A DNA stretch of 64,000 bases from Paenibacillus phytorum (GCF_013141715.1 NZ_WHOA01000007.1:1-64000); one strand, 5' to 3'; counted from the first letter of the stretch, positions 24,311 through 33,398 are shown. Numbers and translations are program-made. The notes: generated by a model from the letters alone, not told the origin.

Positions 24311-24350
24311 GGCCCCAACTTTTCCTGAGGAAAAGCTGGAGCCTTTTTCG
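24311..24350. terminator. bidirectional terminator
   Basis: GGCCCCAACTTTTCC-TGA-GGAAAAGCTGGAGCC followed by TTTTTCG, with an A-run on the other side, between convergent genes. Confidence 0.8.
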
Positions 24351-24363
24351 TTGACGCGGGACA

Positions 24364-25476
24364 TTAAGTTCCGCTATAAGGTAATTTACCTTGAACATAC
24401 TCATCTTCAGGCTTACGAATCCAGCGTTGGAGGTAGCCTTGCGTATACAGAGCTTTGATTAGAATGATCAGTACAGGCGAAAGGATGACCCCTGCAAATC
24501 CAAAGAGCGAAAGGGATACAATCATGAAGGCTAAAGTCGTAAAGGCCGATACCCCAAGTGATTCCCCAGTAATCTTTGGCTCCATAATTTGTCTGACGAG
24601 GATGACGACTAGGAGTAAGGAACTGAGCCAGATCGCTAGAGTCGTTTGGCCAACAATAAACAGGTAGATGATCCACGGAATGAACAATGTGGAAACGCCG
24701 AGCAATGGCAGTACATCGAATATTGCTGACAACAGCGCGATGGAGAAAGCATTGTTAACGCCGAGCATGAGCAAGGCGAAAAATACAACAACGAACGTCA
24801 AACTGATTAGTTTGGCTTGCGCTTTTATGTAGGAGACGATACCCTTCACGACATTTTCTTTGAGAAAAAAGAAGACGGATTTGAAGGTTTTTGGTGTTTT
24901 TTCACCTGCAAGGCGTTTCCAAGAATCAATTTCAATGCTTAGGAAGTAGGCTAAGATAATCCCGACGATGAAGTTGAACATGAAGGTTGAGAAGGATGTT
25001 AGCGAGGCTACCAATCCAGATAAGAAAGCAATGATAAACTTGGAGGCATTACCTGCGAATTGCCCGGCATAATCTTTGGCTTTCACAATAACGTCAGTTG
25101 GCAGCGCTTGGAATTGGTTATTCAATTCGCTAATTTTTTGCACAATTTGATCGTTGAACACCGCTTGATATTCATCCACCTTATCGACAAGACTCATGAT
25201 CTGGCTGGTGAAAATGACAGCGGCACCGGTCAGTGCGCCAAGGATAATAAGGACGAATACTAAGGTCGAAATCGCCGATGCGATTGACTTACGTATCCCT
25301 TTGCGGTTCAAAAACCTAGCAAAAGGCTCGATCATCATAAAAATGATCAGAGCCAGAAAGATAGGGGTAGCGATGCGATACAGGTAACTAAATAACAGCA
25401 TGAATAAATAGACGGTTAGAACAATGAGAGCAATGTCAAAGGCTGTCCTCCAATATTTCTTGTAAAAAGAAATCAT
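24364..25476 (-). CDS. AI-2E family transporter (YtvI-like)
   Basis: 370 aa, seven to eight membrane helices with a large loop between the second pair (about 80-150). The segment FVVVFFALLMLGVNNAFSIALLSAIFDVLPLLGVST and the later RQIMEPKITGESLGVSAFTTL are the signature of the family. Members are assigned transport of AI-2 or ions; in spore formers YtvI-type proteins are sporulation-linked without a defined substrate. It lies 19 bp after map on the same strand, so co-transcription is likely. Confidence 0.85.
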   Translation of the reverse strand: MISFYKKYWRTAFDIALIVLTVYLFMLLFSYLYRIATPIFLALIIFMMIEPFARFLNRKGIRKSIASAISTLVFVLIILGALTGAAVIFTSQIMSLVDKVDEYQAVFNDQIVQKISELNNQFQALPTDVIVKAKDYAGQFAGNASKFIIAFLSGLVASLTSFSTFMFNFIVGIILAYFLSIEIDSWKRLAGEKTPKTFKSVFFFLKENVVKGIVSYIKAQAKLISLTFVVVFFALLMLGVNNAFSIALLSAIFDVLPLLGVSTLFIPWIIYLFIVGQTTLAIWLSSLLLVVILVRQIMEPKITGESLGVSAFTTLAFMIVSLSLFGFAGVILSPVLIILIKALYTQGYLQRWIRKPEDEYVQGKLPYSGT

Positions 25477-25495
25477 GCATGTTCCTCCGGTATCA

Positions 25496-26242
25496 TTATT
25501 GTTCGGTTAAAATAATCGGCCCTTGACTCGTGATCGCAATCGTATGTTCATATTGAGCGGACAAACTGCCGTCATAAGTCCTTGCTGTCCATCCATCTTG
25601 ATCTACTTTGGAGTGGTATTTACCTACATTTAGCATCGGTTCAATCGTGAAGACCATGCCTTCTTTAATCCGCGGCCCTTTGCCTGCTGGTCCATAATGA
25701 GGCACTTGCGGCTCTTCATGCATTTCGGAACCAATCCCGTGTCCGATAAAATCTCTTACAACGGAAAAACCATGCGATTCAGCATACACTTGGATGGCAT
25801 GCGACACATCGCCGATACGGTTGCCGGGAACGGCTTGCTCAATTCCTTTGTATAGAGATTCTTTCGTTACTTGCAGCAATTTCTCGGCAATTGGAGAAAT
25901 GTTACCCACCGCATAAGACCACGCGGAGTCTGCCAACCAACCATCTATACGTACAACCATGTCGATGGTTACAATATCGCCGTCATTCAGGGGCTCCTTT
26001 TTAGGAAAACCGTGACAGATCACGTCGTTGACGGATGCACAAGTGGCATATGGATAACCGTGATACCCTTTTTGCTCAGGAGTGGCCCCGTGCTTAGTCA
26101 GAAAGCCCTCTACGAATTGGTCGATTTCCCAGGAGGTTATACCAGGTCGAATCATTTTGGCAATTTCTTTATGGCAATCAGCCAGGATGCGACCCGCTCT
26201 GCCCATCTTTTCAATTTGTTCTTTTGATTTGATTGTGATCAT
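25496..26242 (-). CDS. map: methionine aminopeptidase, type I
   Basis: 248 aa; removes initiator Met. Metal ligands and neighbours are in GDIVTIDMVVRIDGWLADSAWS (two Asp), DFIGHGIGSEMHEEPQVPHYG (His) and FTIEPM (Glu). No N-terminal zinc finger, as in bacterial MapB-type copies. It stands outside the ribosomal-protein/adk operon that holds the main map, so it is probably a second copy. Confidence 0.94.
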   Translation of the reverse strand: MITIKSKEQIEKMGRAGRILADCHKEIAKMIRPGITSWEIDQFVEGFLTKHGATPEQKGYHGYPYATCASVNDVICHGFPKKEPLNDGDIVTIDMVVRIDGWLADSAWSYAVGNISPIAEKLLQVTKESLYKGIEQAVPGNRIGDVSHAIQVYAESHGFSVVRDFIGHGIGSEMHEEPQVPHYGPAGKGPRIKEGMVFTIEPMLNVGKYHSKVDQDGWTARTYDGSLSAQYEHTIAITSQGPIILTEQ

Positions 26243-26280
26243 CTTGCTCCACTCCTCTGGTGAGATTCCCTAATTATTCA

Positions 26281-26640
26281 TTATGTCCACTTTGCTGACC
26301 ATAACTTCATTTCTTTTATTATTTGATGCAAATCCTGGCCTTTCGGTGTCAAGGTATACTCAACCGTAACAGGAACCGTAGGGTAAGCCATTCGTTCCAA
26401 AACCCCATGTTCCTCGAGGTGACGAAGGATATCCGTTAATGATTTAGGGCTGACTCCAGTTATCTGGCGCTGCAGCTCGCCGAAACGCTTCGTTCCGCAA
26501 AATAATTCGCGAAGCACGAGAAAAGCCCATTTTCCGCCAATAACTTCAAGTGTTCTTTCAACCGAACATTCGATTTCTTTGGGTACTTTAGGAACATAGT
26601 TGCTGAGTGGAGCGACTTTTTCATTCTCAAGGGTTGACAT
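26281..26640 (-). CDS. HxlR-family regulator
   Basis: 119 aa starting MSTLENEKVA, after GGAAGC. The winged helix spans about 25-115: ECSVERTLEVIGGKWAFLVLRELFCGTKRFGELQRQITGVSPKSL is broken here as family landmarks (Cys25, GGKW, RFGEL, SPKSL). Cys25 sits where redox-sensing HxlR proteins such as YodB/HypR carry their reactive Cys. A perfect inverted repeat upstream is a likely self-operator. Confidence 0.9.
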   Translation of the reverse strand: MSTLENEKVAPLSNYVPKVPKEIECSVERTLEVIGGKWAFLVLRELFCGTKRFGELQRQITGVSPKSLTDILRHLEEHGVLERMAYPTVPVTVEYTLTPKGQDLHQIIKEMKLWSAKWT

Positions 26641-26671
26641 AAGACCGCTTCCTTTCAAATTGAATGTATGG

Positions 26672-26695
26672 AACTAACTTTAAAGTAAGTTAGTT
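26672..26695. promoter_or_regulatory. candidate HxlR operator
   Basis: AACTAACTT-TAAAGT-AAGTTAGTT: perfect 9-bp arms, six-base centre, 32 bp upstream of the HxlR start in the divergent region. Confidence 0.55.
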
Positions 26696-26856
26696 ACTTC
26701 CGTGTAATTAGTACTCTTTGTGCTCACTACTATGTATTTTAAAGTTCGTTTAGTGAATTAGCAAGAAGTAAGGGTGACTTGGGACAAAGGTTGATTTCGT
26801 GCCTTAGATTCTTTACAATAAGAAATAAAAATTAAAGTTTCAGGAGATGTGTACAT

Positions 26857-27159
26857 ATGAACGTCAAAATTTCTCGTAATGCTGCTAAAGTACTTCAATT
26901 GGAGCTTGATAAAGAAGAAAACAAAGGATTATTGGTTCGCGTACAAGTGACTCATTCGCACGGTGACCATGCTCACTATGGTTTGGGTCTTGACGATAAA
27001 TCAGAAAATGACGTCCTTGTAAGCACAGATAAAGGTATTGACGTTATTCTAGATAAAAATGAACCTTTGCTGGATGGTATCCGTATTGATTACTTCTACA
27101 CACCAGAAGAAGGCTTCATGATTACGAACCCAAGCAAGGGGAATCACGGAGACCACTAA
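26857..27159 (+). CDS. HesB/IscA-like protein without conserved cysteines
   Basis: 100 aa with the Fe-S biogenesis A-type fold pattern (MNVKISRNAAKVLQLEL, LLVRVQVTHSHGDHAHYGLGLD, LDGIRIDYFYTPEEGFMITNP). The three Cys that bind Fe-S in IscA/SufA are absent, while HSHGDHAHYG and GNHGDH are His-rich, suggesting a metal-related rather than scaffold role. Its stop overlaps the start of the DUF1450 gene. Confidence 0.8.
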   Translation: MNVKISRNAAKVLQLELDKEENKGLLVRVQVTHSHGDHAHYGLGLDDKSENDVLVSTDKGIDVILDKNEPLLDGIRIDYFYTPEEGFMITNPSKGNHGDH

Positions 27160-27380
27160 TGCGCAATGATATTCGCATTTGTGATAAATGCAAACACATG
27201 AAAGTGAAGACCGCCCTTTCTAAGATAAGTGTCATTGCACCCGATGCTGAAGTCAAAGTTGCCTGCAAATCATATTGCGGTCCTTGTTCTCGATTTGCAT
27301 TTATTTTTATTAATGGACGCTATGTGACAGCAGCAACAGAAGACGAAGTGATTGAAAAAGTAAAAAAGTATGTAAAATAA
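27159..27380 (+). CDS. DUF1450 (YuzB-like) protein
   Basis: 73 aa with ICDKCKH near the start and CKSYCGPCSRFAFIFINGRYV, the DUF1450 signature. The five Cys make a thioredoxin-like or metal-binding role likely; no function is established. TAATG overlap with the HesB-like gene means coupled translation, and the pairing suggests a joint metal or Fe-S role. Confidence 0.87.
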   Translation: MRNDIRICDKCKHMKVKTALSKISVIAPDAEVKVACKSYCGPCSRFAFIFINGRYVTAATEDEVIEKVKKYVK

Positions 27381-27381
27381 G

Positions 27382-27420
27382 AAAAAGCATCCGCCCGTTT
27401 TAGGGTTGGATGCTTTTTTA
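27382..27420. terminator. bidirectional terminator
   Basis: AAAAAGCATCC...GGATGCTTTTTT between the convergent DUF1450 and glutathione peroxidase genes. Confidence 0.88.
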
Positions 27421-27433
27421 CATTCCAATAGGA

Positions 27434-27928
27434 TTAAGCATGAACAGCTGATTTCTCTAAGAGCTTGCGAATTTGGCTGTCTATTTTGCTTGGAGAAGTG
27501 GTAGGGGAGAAGCGTTTAATCACATTGCCTTGCTGATCGACTAAAAACTTTGTGAAATTCCATTTAATGCTTGAGCCGAGAAGACCCGAAGCCTGCTTTT
27601 TAAGGTATTGGTAAAGCGGATGGGTGTCTGCGCCGTTAACATTGATTTTGGAGAACAACGGAAAATTAACACCGAAATTAATTTGGCAAGCTTGCTCGAC
27701 TTGAGCATCATCGCCGGGTTCCTGGTCCTTAAATTGATTGCACGGAAATCCTAACACGCTAAAACCTTGTTCTTTATATGTGTCATGGAGCTCTTGAAGT
27801 CCTGTGAATTGAGGAGCAAAACCGCATTTTGTAGCGGTATTCACAATAAGCAGCACTTGACCTTGGTAATCAGCAAGAGACTTATCTTCACCGCGGATCG
27901 TGCGAACTGTAAATTGATGAACGTTCAA
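27434..27928 (-). CDS. glutathione peroxidase family thiol peroxidase
   Basis: 164 aa from a TTG seven bases after AAGAAGGTG; the in-frame GTG at 27937 lies inside that site. Catalytic tetrad elements are visible: Cys in NTATKCGFAPQ (Cys, not selenocysteine), Gln in LGFPCNQF and Trp/Asn in IKWNFTKF. The second Cys in FPCNQF serves thioredoxin-dependent recycling. It reduces hydroperoxides in the cytoplasm. Confidence 0.93.
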   Translation of the reverse strand: MNVHQFTVRTIRGEDKSLADYQGQVLLIVNTATKCGFAPQFTGLQELHDTYKEQGFSVLGFPCNQFKDQEPGDDAQVEQACQINFGVNFPLFSKINVNGADTHPLYQYLKKQASGLLGSSIKWNFTKFLVDQQGNVIKRFSPTTSPSKIDSQIRKLLEKSAVHA

Positions 27929-28097
27929 AAGGGTCACCTTCTTTGTCTTATTTTACACAAATTAATTGTACACAATTTTAATGAGTTTGAAAAGCTATTT
28001 TTAAATTTACAATTTTTACATATCCCTCTGACACTCCACGAATATATAAACATTATGCTTATCACAGTGAAAGTTTATTAGATGATGGAGGGTTCAT

Positions 28098-29588
28098 ATG
28101 AAAAGATTACTCAGAAGAAAACGACTGCTTATTGTACTTGCGGCCATCTGCGCCGTTTCTACAACAACTGTCGTATCCGCAGGACAAGCTGCGTTGGAGG
28201 CTATCGCTGTGAAGTTTCAATTAACTTCCGGCGGTAAAACGCTTACGCTTGATAAAGATCCCGTTGTTATAGACGGAAGCACATATGTTCCACTTCGTAC
28301 CATTGGCGAAGCGCTTGGTAAACAGGTTGAATGGAATGAATGGAATCAATCCATCTCGCTCAAAGATATTCCTAAAGTAACTGGTAAATTTGAATGGAAA
28401 AATGCTCCTGTGCTTGATAAAGGTATTCAAGAAGGTGGGTTCTCAGGTCTTATTCACTTACCTAAAGATGCTGCAGATACGTTCTATACGTTGGCGGATC
28501 GTGGACCTAACGGTGAAGTAGGTAAAGATAAACTGCGCACATTCCCGATCGATAACTATATTCCACGTATATATAAATTCAAAATTACGAACGGAAACAT
28601 TGAAATCTTGGAGACGATTAAACTATCGCTTCCGGATGGCAAATTAGATAAAGTAAGCAACAGCAAATACATAACAGGACTGCCGAACTTAGTTGGAATC
28701 GATGAAGTGCCGTACGATGAGAAAGGTGTTACGAAGCTGGCTTATGATCCGGATGGTCTTGATCTGGAAGGTATTGCTTATAGCCCATCTGACGATACAT
28801 TTTGGGTTTCAGATGAATATCGCCCTTCCATTCTTCAAGTAAAACGTGATGGCACGATACTAGGACGTTACGTTCCTAAAGGCGCTAAAGACAAGCTCGT
28901 TCAAGCCGGTGCTCAAACGCCAATTTTTGATACACTGCCTGAGGTATACAATACGCGTATTTCCAACCGTGGATTCGAAGGTGTGACGATTTCCCCAGAC
29001 GGCAAATTCTTGTACACGTCCATTCAAAGTCCAATGGCAAATCCGGATAAGAAAACAGGGGAATCTTCCAGAAATCTGCGTATCCTCAAAATGGACCTAG
29101 CCACGAAACAAATTGTGGGTGAGTATGTTTATGTGGCTGAACAAGCTGGCATGTTCGTCAAAGTGAACCAAAAAGATATCGTGATCAGTGATCTCTCCGC
29201 ACTATCCAGTGATGTGCTGCTAGTTGATGAGCGTGATAAGAATGCGGGTGCTGACGCACAATTGAAACGAATTTACAAATCCGATTTCTCTAAGGCTACG
29301 AATATTTTAGGAAAAGATACAAGCAAAAACCTGGAAAGCTTATCCGTTCAGCAGCTCAAAGACCAAGGTATTCAACCAGTTAGCAAAGAATTGATTGTAG
29401 ATATTGCTAAACTAGGATACCCGTATGAGAAGATTGAAGGCCTGACGGTTGTTGACAAGAATACAATTGCGATTGTAAACGACAATGACTTCGGTATTAG
29501 CTATGATGATAAAGGCGTATTGACACTAACAAGCGCGCCAACTCAATTACAACTTATTCAAGTTTCAGACGACTTATCCACGAAATAA
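28098..29588 (+). CDS. secreted phytase-like esterase with copper amine oxidase N-terminal-like domain
   Basis: 496 aa. A signal peptide (basic MKRLLRRKR, hydrophobic LLIVLAAICAVSTTTVVSAG) is followed by a short copper-amine-oxidase-N-type module (VVIDGSTYVPLRTIGEALG, about 50-95), common in Paenibacillus wall proteins. The main domain matches the esterase-like phytase family (PF13449): FSGLIHLPKDAADTFYTLADRG, LDLEGIAYSPSDDTFWVSDEY, RGFEGVTISPDGKFLYTSIQS. Likely a calcium-binding beta-propeller phosphoesterase outside the cell. Confidence 0.88.
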   Translation: MKRLLRRKRLLIVLAAICAVSTTTVVSAGQAALEAIAVKFQLTSGGKTLTLDKDPVVIDGSTYVPLRTIGEALGKQVEWNEWNQSISLKDIPKVTGKFEWKNAPVLDKGIQEGGFSGLIHLPKDAADTFYTLADRGPNGEVGKDKLRTFPIDNYIPRIYKFKITNGNIEILETIKLSLPDGKLDKVSNSKYITGLPNLVGIDEVPYDEKGVTKLAYDPDGLDLEGIAYSPSDDTFWVSDEYRPSILQVKRDGTILGRYVPKGAKDKLVQAGAQTPIFDTLPEVYNTRISNRGFEGVTISPDGKFLYTSIQSPMANPDKKTGESSRNLRILKMDLATKQIVGEYVYVAEQAGMFVKVNQKDIVISDLSALSSDVLLVDERDKNAGADAQLKRIYKSDFSKATNILGKDTSKNLESLSVQQLKDQGIQPVSKELIVDIAKLGYPYEKIEGLTVVDKNTIAIVNDNDFGISYDDKGVLTLTSAPTQLQLIQVSDDLSTK

Positions 29589-29596
29589 AGTAAACG

Positions 29597-29640
29597 AAAA
29601 CCCAGCTCATCGAGGCGTACTCGGTGGTCTGGGTTTTATT
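29597..29640. terminator. bidirectional terminator
   Basis: AAAACCCAG...CTGGGTTTT with an inner CGAG/CTCG helix, between convergent genes. Confidence 0.75.
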
Positions 29641-29642
29641 AT

Positions 29643-30527
29643 TTAAACAATATCAGCGAGGGCTTTGTCTACGAAAGCATACTTAAACGTAAAGCCATGC
29701 TCTAATAATGCGCGTGGGAGCACCTTCTGACCTTCTAAAAGCAGCGTAGATAACTCACCGAAAATCATTTTTAAAATAAAAGCAGGAAGTGGGAATAGAT
29801 TAGGTCTTCGCATCGCTTTCGCTAATGCCCGTCCAAACTCCCTATTGGTGACTGGATTTGGAGCTGTCGCATTAACAGGGCCGATAATGGCTTCGTTCTG
29901 AATACAAAAATCGATAAGCCTCACCATATCATCGATGTGAATCCAGGAGAGCCATTGCTTACCGTTGCCTATGGGACCGCCAATACCAAGCTTATAAGGC
30001 AATGCCATTTTGGGGAATGCGCCTTCCTTGCCATCTAGAACAAGTCCAACACGGACTTTTACGATGCGTGTTCCCTGTATCTGATCAGCCGCGCCTTCCC
30101 ACTTTTCGACTACCCTCGATAAGAAATCGACAGGCTGGTGCGGACTTCGCTCGTCAAAGGTTTCGGTTTCTGAGGTACCGTAAACGGACATTCCTGAAGC
30201 ATTAACGACGACTTTCGGTTTCACTTCCATGCGTTCTATAAGCTGAGCCACTTGCTCAGCCGCCTTTAGACGAGACCCAACGATTCGTTCTTTGGCTGCA
30301 GCTGTCCAACGCTGATTAATCGACTCCCCAGCTAAATTTACGATGGCATCCAGTCCTGCGAATGCGCTCGAATCCGTCTTTAGTTGATCCCAAGTGACGG
30401 TGCGTACATGCTCGACAACAGCTCTGGGTGAACGTGAAATATTGATGACTTCATGACCTTGCTGCTGCAAATGAACTATCAATCGTTTGCCAATAAACCC
30501 GCTGCCACCGGTTACTGCTATTTTCAT
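29643..30527 (-). CDS. TIGR01777-type NAD-dependent epimerase-like protein
   Basis: 294 aa. The Rossmann motif AVTGGSGFIGKRLIVHL opens the protein. AIVNLAGESINQRWT, the GMSVYGTSE block with the Tyr of the SDR site, WLSWIHIDDMVRLI and the C-terminal RPNLFPLPAF/LLLEGQKVLP identify the TIGR01777 (YfhF/YfcH) group. Substrate unknown; monocistronic. Confidence 0.92.
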   Translation of the reverse strand: MKIAVTGGSGFIGKRLIVHLQQQGHEVINISRSPRAVVEHVRTVTWDQLKTDSSAFAGLDAIVNLAGESINQRWTAAAKERIVGSRLKAAEQVAQLIERMEVKPKVVVNASGMSVYGTSETETFDERSPHQPVDFLSRVVEKWEGAADQIQGTRIVKVRVGLVLDGKEGAFPKMALPYKLGIGGPIGNGKQWLSWIHIDDMVRLIDFCIQNEAIIGPVNATAPNPVTNREFGRALAKAMRRPNLFPLPAFILKMIFGELSTLLLEGQKVLPRALLEHGFTFKYAFVDKALADIV

Positions 30528-30638
30528 CCTTCAGCACCTCCATTCTATTATTATAGGGCCTAAATACAATGTTTTCCAACCGACGTTATTCTTCTCTTTA
30601 CATTACTGTGTTATATTGGAAATAGGGAGGGATGCCAT

Positions 30639-31634
30639 ATGTTCCGTTTTTTATTCCGAAAATCACCCAAACCGTCCAAGAGAAGTCGCGTAGGGAAATC
30701 CAAACCGGACTTTCGAGCTTCAGATCTACCCCAAGGGCTCGGTTTGCTAGAAGGTGTTCCGTTAGAACGTATCGTTACTAAGCTGAATAGTGCACTTCCA
30801 CTAGATTATGTAGAAAGACTCCAATATCGCGTAAAAGCTGGAAATCCTTCCATGTCCGATGACGAGTTTGCTTGTAAATGGTTCGAATTAAAGCGATTTT
30901 TCCTGATGAATCTCATTTTAAAAAGAACTCCGATGTTTAGCAGCGAAATCGATGAAATTTGGCATGAGATGCTGATGTTTACGAGAGAGTATCAGCGGTT
31001 CGGGGATCAATTCGCTGGTGGTGTTATTCATCATTCACCTGAACGTGAACCGAAGCAAATGCCGGGTGAACGTGCATGGTTCGATTGGGTATATGCGCAC
31101 TTGTTCGAGTTCGCTCCAACGAGTTCGCGGTGCTGGAATGGATTTTTCCGCAATCCGCTGGATGAGCAGCGAACAGATTTGCTTCGCAGAGCCAATGAAG
31201 AAGAAATCGCCGAGCAATGGTTCGATATGGAGCAGGCGAAGCGATATCCAGAAGTTGCAGAGACGATCCGCATGCTCATCACGCAGGCGATTAACGAAGC
31301 CAGACATTCAGCGAACAGCCGCAGGTTTGAGGACACAGGCTGGAAGGATTCACTAACAAACCCGAACAACATGGTGTATATGGCAGGAGCCATGATGTTC
31401 TTCTCCATTCAGGATAATGATAACTATACAAGCGGGATGGACTCTCAGTGGCCTCTGAATGAATTGAATCCAAAAGATAAGCATAGCAACTGTTCTTCCT
31501 CAGGTTGTGGGGGTTCTGGAGGCAGTAGTGATAGTTCCGGAGATCAAGGCGGTGGCGGCAGCAGTTGCAGCTCCGGTTCAGGGTCTTCTTGCTCGTCAGG
31601 GTCGAGCTGCGGATCTGGTTGCGGCGGCAGTTAA
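30639..31634 (+). CDS. GRDP-like protein with Cys/Gly/Ser-rich tail
   Basis: 331 aa. The middle holds IDEIWHEMLMFTREYQRF, then GGVIHHSPERE, which follows the D-x-x-WH...Y...H pattern of glycine-rich-domain-containing proteins (DUF1399-like). The last 50 residues are almost only Gly, Ser and Cys (SSGCGGSGG, then repeated SSCSSGS and GCGGS). No signal peptide or membrane helix is clear; the N-terminus is very basic. Function unknown; the tail may bind metal, be lipidated or cross-linked. Confidence 0.75.
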   Translation: MFRFLFRKSPKPSKRSRVGKSKPDFRASDLPQGLGLLEGVPLERIVTKLNSALPLDYVERLQYRVKAGNPSMSDDEFACKWFELKRFFLMNLILKRTPMFSSEIDEIWHEMLMFTREYQRFGDQFAGGVIHHSPEREPKQMPGERAWFDWVYAHLFEFAPTSSRCWNGFFRNPLDEQRTDLLRRANEEEIAEQWFDMEQAKRYPEVAETIRMLITQAINEARHSANSRRFEDTGWKDSLTNPNNMVYMAGAMMFFSIQDNDNYTSGMDSQWPLNELNPKDKHSNCSSSGCGGSGGSSDSSGDQGGGGSSCSSGSGSSCSSGSSCGSGCGGS

Positions 31635-31743
31635 CGTAAGCCCGTGGAAGCAGCATACCGTTCGTGGAATCGCATGACCCGACTGGGCTTCAAGTGGGAA
31701 AGTGGCGCATGGACACTATGAACACAATAGACACGCTTTTTTG

Positions 31744-31770
31744 CGCTCTCCGTCGGAGAGTGTTTTTTGT
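31744..31770 (+). terminator. terminator-like hairpin after the GRDP-like gene
   Basis: CGCTCTCC-GTC-GGAGAGTG followed by TTTTTTG. The 110 bp between stop and hairpin contain no gene. Confidence 0.7.
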
Positions 31771-31866
31771 TTTGGAGACACATATCGTCATTTTTCGTGT
31801 ATAATTGAAATTCGGTGTCGATTTCTTGACCTGCGGTAAATTAAACAGCGATAGGAGTCATCTCAA

Positions 31867-33090
31867 ATGAATCGATTACGTGGTTTTCTAAATTCTTATC
31901 ATCCCATTGTACATACGTTAATTCTTGGAACCGTTATGGCTAGGGCTGCGTCTTCCATGAGTTTGCCTTTTCTAGCGATTTATTTAGCCAGACATACGTC
32001 GATGAGTGCGGTGATGATCGGAATTGTCATTGGAATGGGTTCTTTGGCTGGGACCGTAGGCGGTTTTATAGGAGGCACCTTATCGGACCGATTCGGAAGA
32101 CGCATTATTATGCTAGCAGCTCTTTTCGGCTGGGCGTTCGTCTTCTTAGGCTTCGGCATGGTTAAACTACCAATCCTGTTTATGCTGCTCAATATGCTGA
32201 ACGGCTTGTGCCGATCCTTTTATGAGCCCGTTTCGCAGGCGTTGATGGCAGACCTTACAGAACCTGCGAAGCGACTTAAAGTATTTTCGATGCGGTACAT
32301 GGCTATTAATCTTGGTGTTGCAGTCGGACCACTTTTGGGTGCCTTTTTCGCTACAATGAACGGTGCGCTGCCTTTTCTCATCACAGGAATCATTTATTTT
32401 ATTTATGCGGTCACCCTTTACGCACTGCTCATCGCTTTTGGCATCAAGAAAATCGAGGGTGAGAAGAAATCTTCGGTTACCTTTGGTTCTGCTGTGCGAG
32501 TGATTCGCAGTGATATGACTTTTCGCTTGTATATCCTTGGTGGCATTATTGGTGCTATCGGATACTCCCAGGTGATGGTGACACTTTCGCAATATCTGGA
32601 GCAGAGTTTTGTCGATGGTGTGAAAATGTTTGCGATCTTGATGAGTGTGAATGCAATCGTCGTTATTGCCATGCAGATTCCACTTACTCGTTTGGTAGAA
32701 AAGTACACGCCGCTTGCTGCAATTGTAATTGGCAACCTAATGTTTGCGTTAGGGGATGTTGGCTTTGCGTTTTCCCACTCGCTGGTGTGGCTTATTATTT
32801 CGATGGGTATTTTCACCCTTGGTGAGATTCTAAATTACCCCGCTGCTAATATGTTGATTGACAAATTAGCTCCCGAGCATATGCGTGGCACGTATTTTGG
32901 CGCTCAAACATTAACGAATATAGGCCACTTTATTGGACCTTGGGTAGGTGGGTTCTTGCTTGTTTCTTATGGTGGAAATACGTTGTACGTTCTCATGGCA
33001 GTTCTTACGATTACGGGATCCATTTTCTACTGGAGAGGCTCAATTCGTCAAATGATGTTGAAAAATACGTCGAAAAAAGAAAATTTTTGA
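31867..33090 (+). CDS. MFS transporter (drug:H+ antiporter type)
   Basis: 407 aa, twelve predicted helices, GATAGGAG upstream. The loop 2-3 motif GGTLSDRFGRRIIML and the helix-5 region NLGVAVGPLLGAFF are those of drug/proton antiporters. Substrate unknown. TATAAT at 31800-31805 is a likely -10. Confidence 0.9.
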   Translation: MNRLRGFLNSYHPIVHTLILGTVMARAASSMSLPFLAIYLARHTSMSAVMIGIVIGMGSLAGTVGGFIGGTLSDRFGRRIIMLAALFGWAFVFLGFGMVKLPILFMLLNMLNGLCRSFYEPVSQALMADLTEPAKRLKVFSMRYMAINLGVAVGPLLGAFFATMNGALPFLITGIIYFIYAVTLYALLIAFGIKKIEGEKKSSVTFGSAVRVIRSDMTFRLYILGGIIGAIGYSQVMVTLSQYLEQSFVDGVKMFAILMSVNAIVVIAMQIPLTRLVEKYTPLAAIVIGNLMFALGDVGFAFSHSLVWLIISMGIFTLGEILNYPAANMLIDKLAPEHMRGTYFGAQTLTNIGHFIGPWVGGFLLVSYGGNTLYVLMAVLTITGSIFYWRGSIRQMMLKNTSKKENF

Positions 33091-33199
33091 AAAATAATGC
33101 AAAATTAGTTCTTAAGAACTATTCGATTTCAAAACAAGTTCCCGTATCCTTGAGAGTGTAGATATTTATTACTGTTAGCTCTTCAGATATTTAGTAAGA

Positions 33200-33300
33200 C
33201 ATCTCGACAAAGGCAAAGCTGGCGAAAGCCAGTGACGCAAAGCTAAAGGGGCTTCCTTGTCCTGCAAACCGGACTCGCAGCCAGCCAGCCGCCGAACGAT
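33200..33300 (+). ncRNA. cyclic di-GMP-I (GEMM) riboswitch
   Basis: GACAAAGGCAAAG, a CUGGC-GAAA-GCCAG hairpin with the GNRA tetraloop, then GUGACGCAAAGCUAAAGGGG, a variable second arm, and AGCCAGCCAGCCGCCGA. These are the class I conserved positions, including the tetraloop and the A-G-C-C-A tetraloop-receptor side. It should switch on c-di-GMP binding. A terminator follows, then the small unknown gene at 33399. Confidence 0.93.
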
Positions 33301-33316
33301 TGGGTATCAACATCAG

Positions 33317-33352
33317 AACCCCTCCGATCGGTTCACTAGGGTGGGGTTTTTC
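33317..33352 (+). terminator. c-di-GMP riboswitch terminator
   Basis: AACCCCTCC...GGGTGGGGTT followed by TTTC, 16 bp after the aptamer and 46 bp ahead of the gene. Likely the expression platform; whether ligand turns it on or off cannot be read by eye. Confidence 0.8.
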
Positions 33353-33398
33353 TCTGTCATAACAAATTAATGTGAAAATAATAGGAGGATCCAGCAGC

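Noticed and set aside
33107-33120. AGTTCTTAAGAACT palindrome as an operator
   Set aside because: It is short and AT-rich, and lies in the spacer after the MFS gene with nothing to link it to a regulator.
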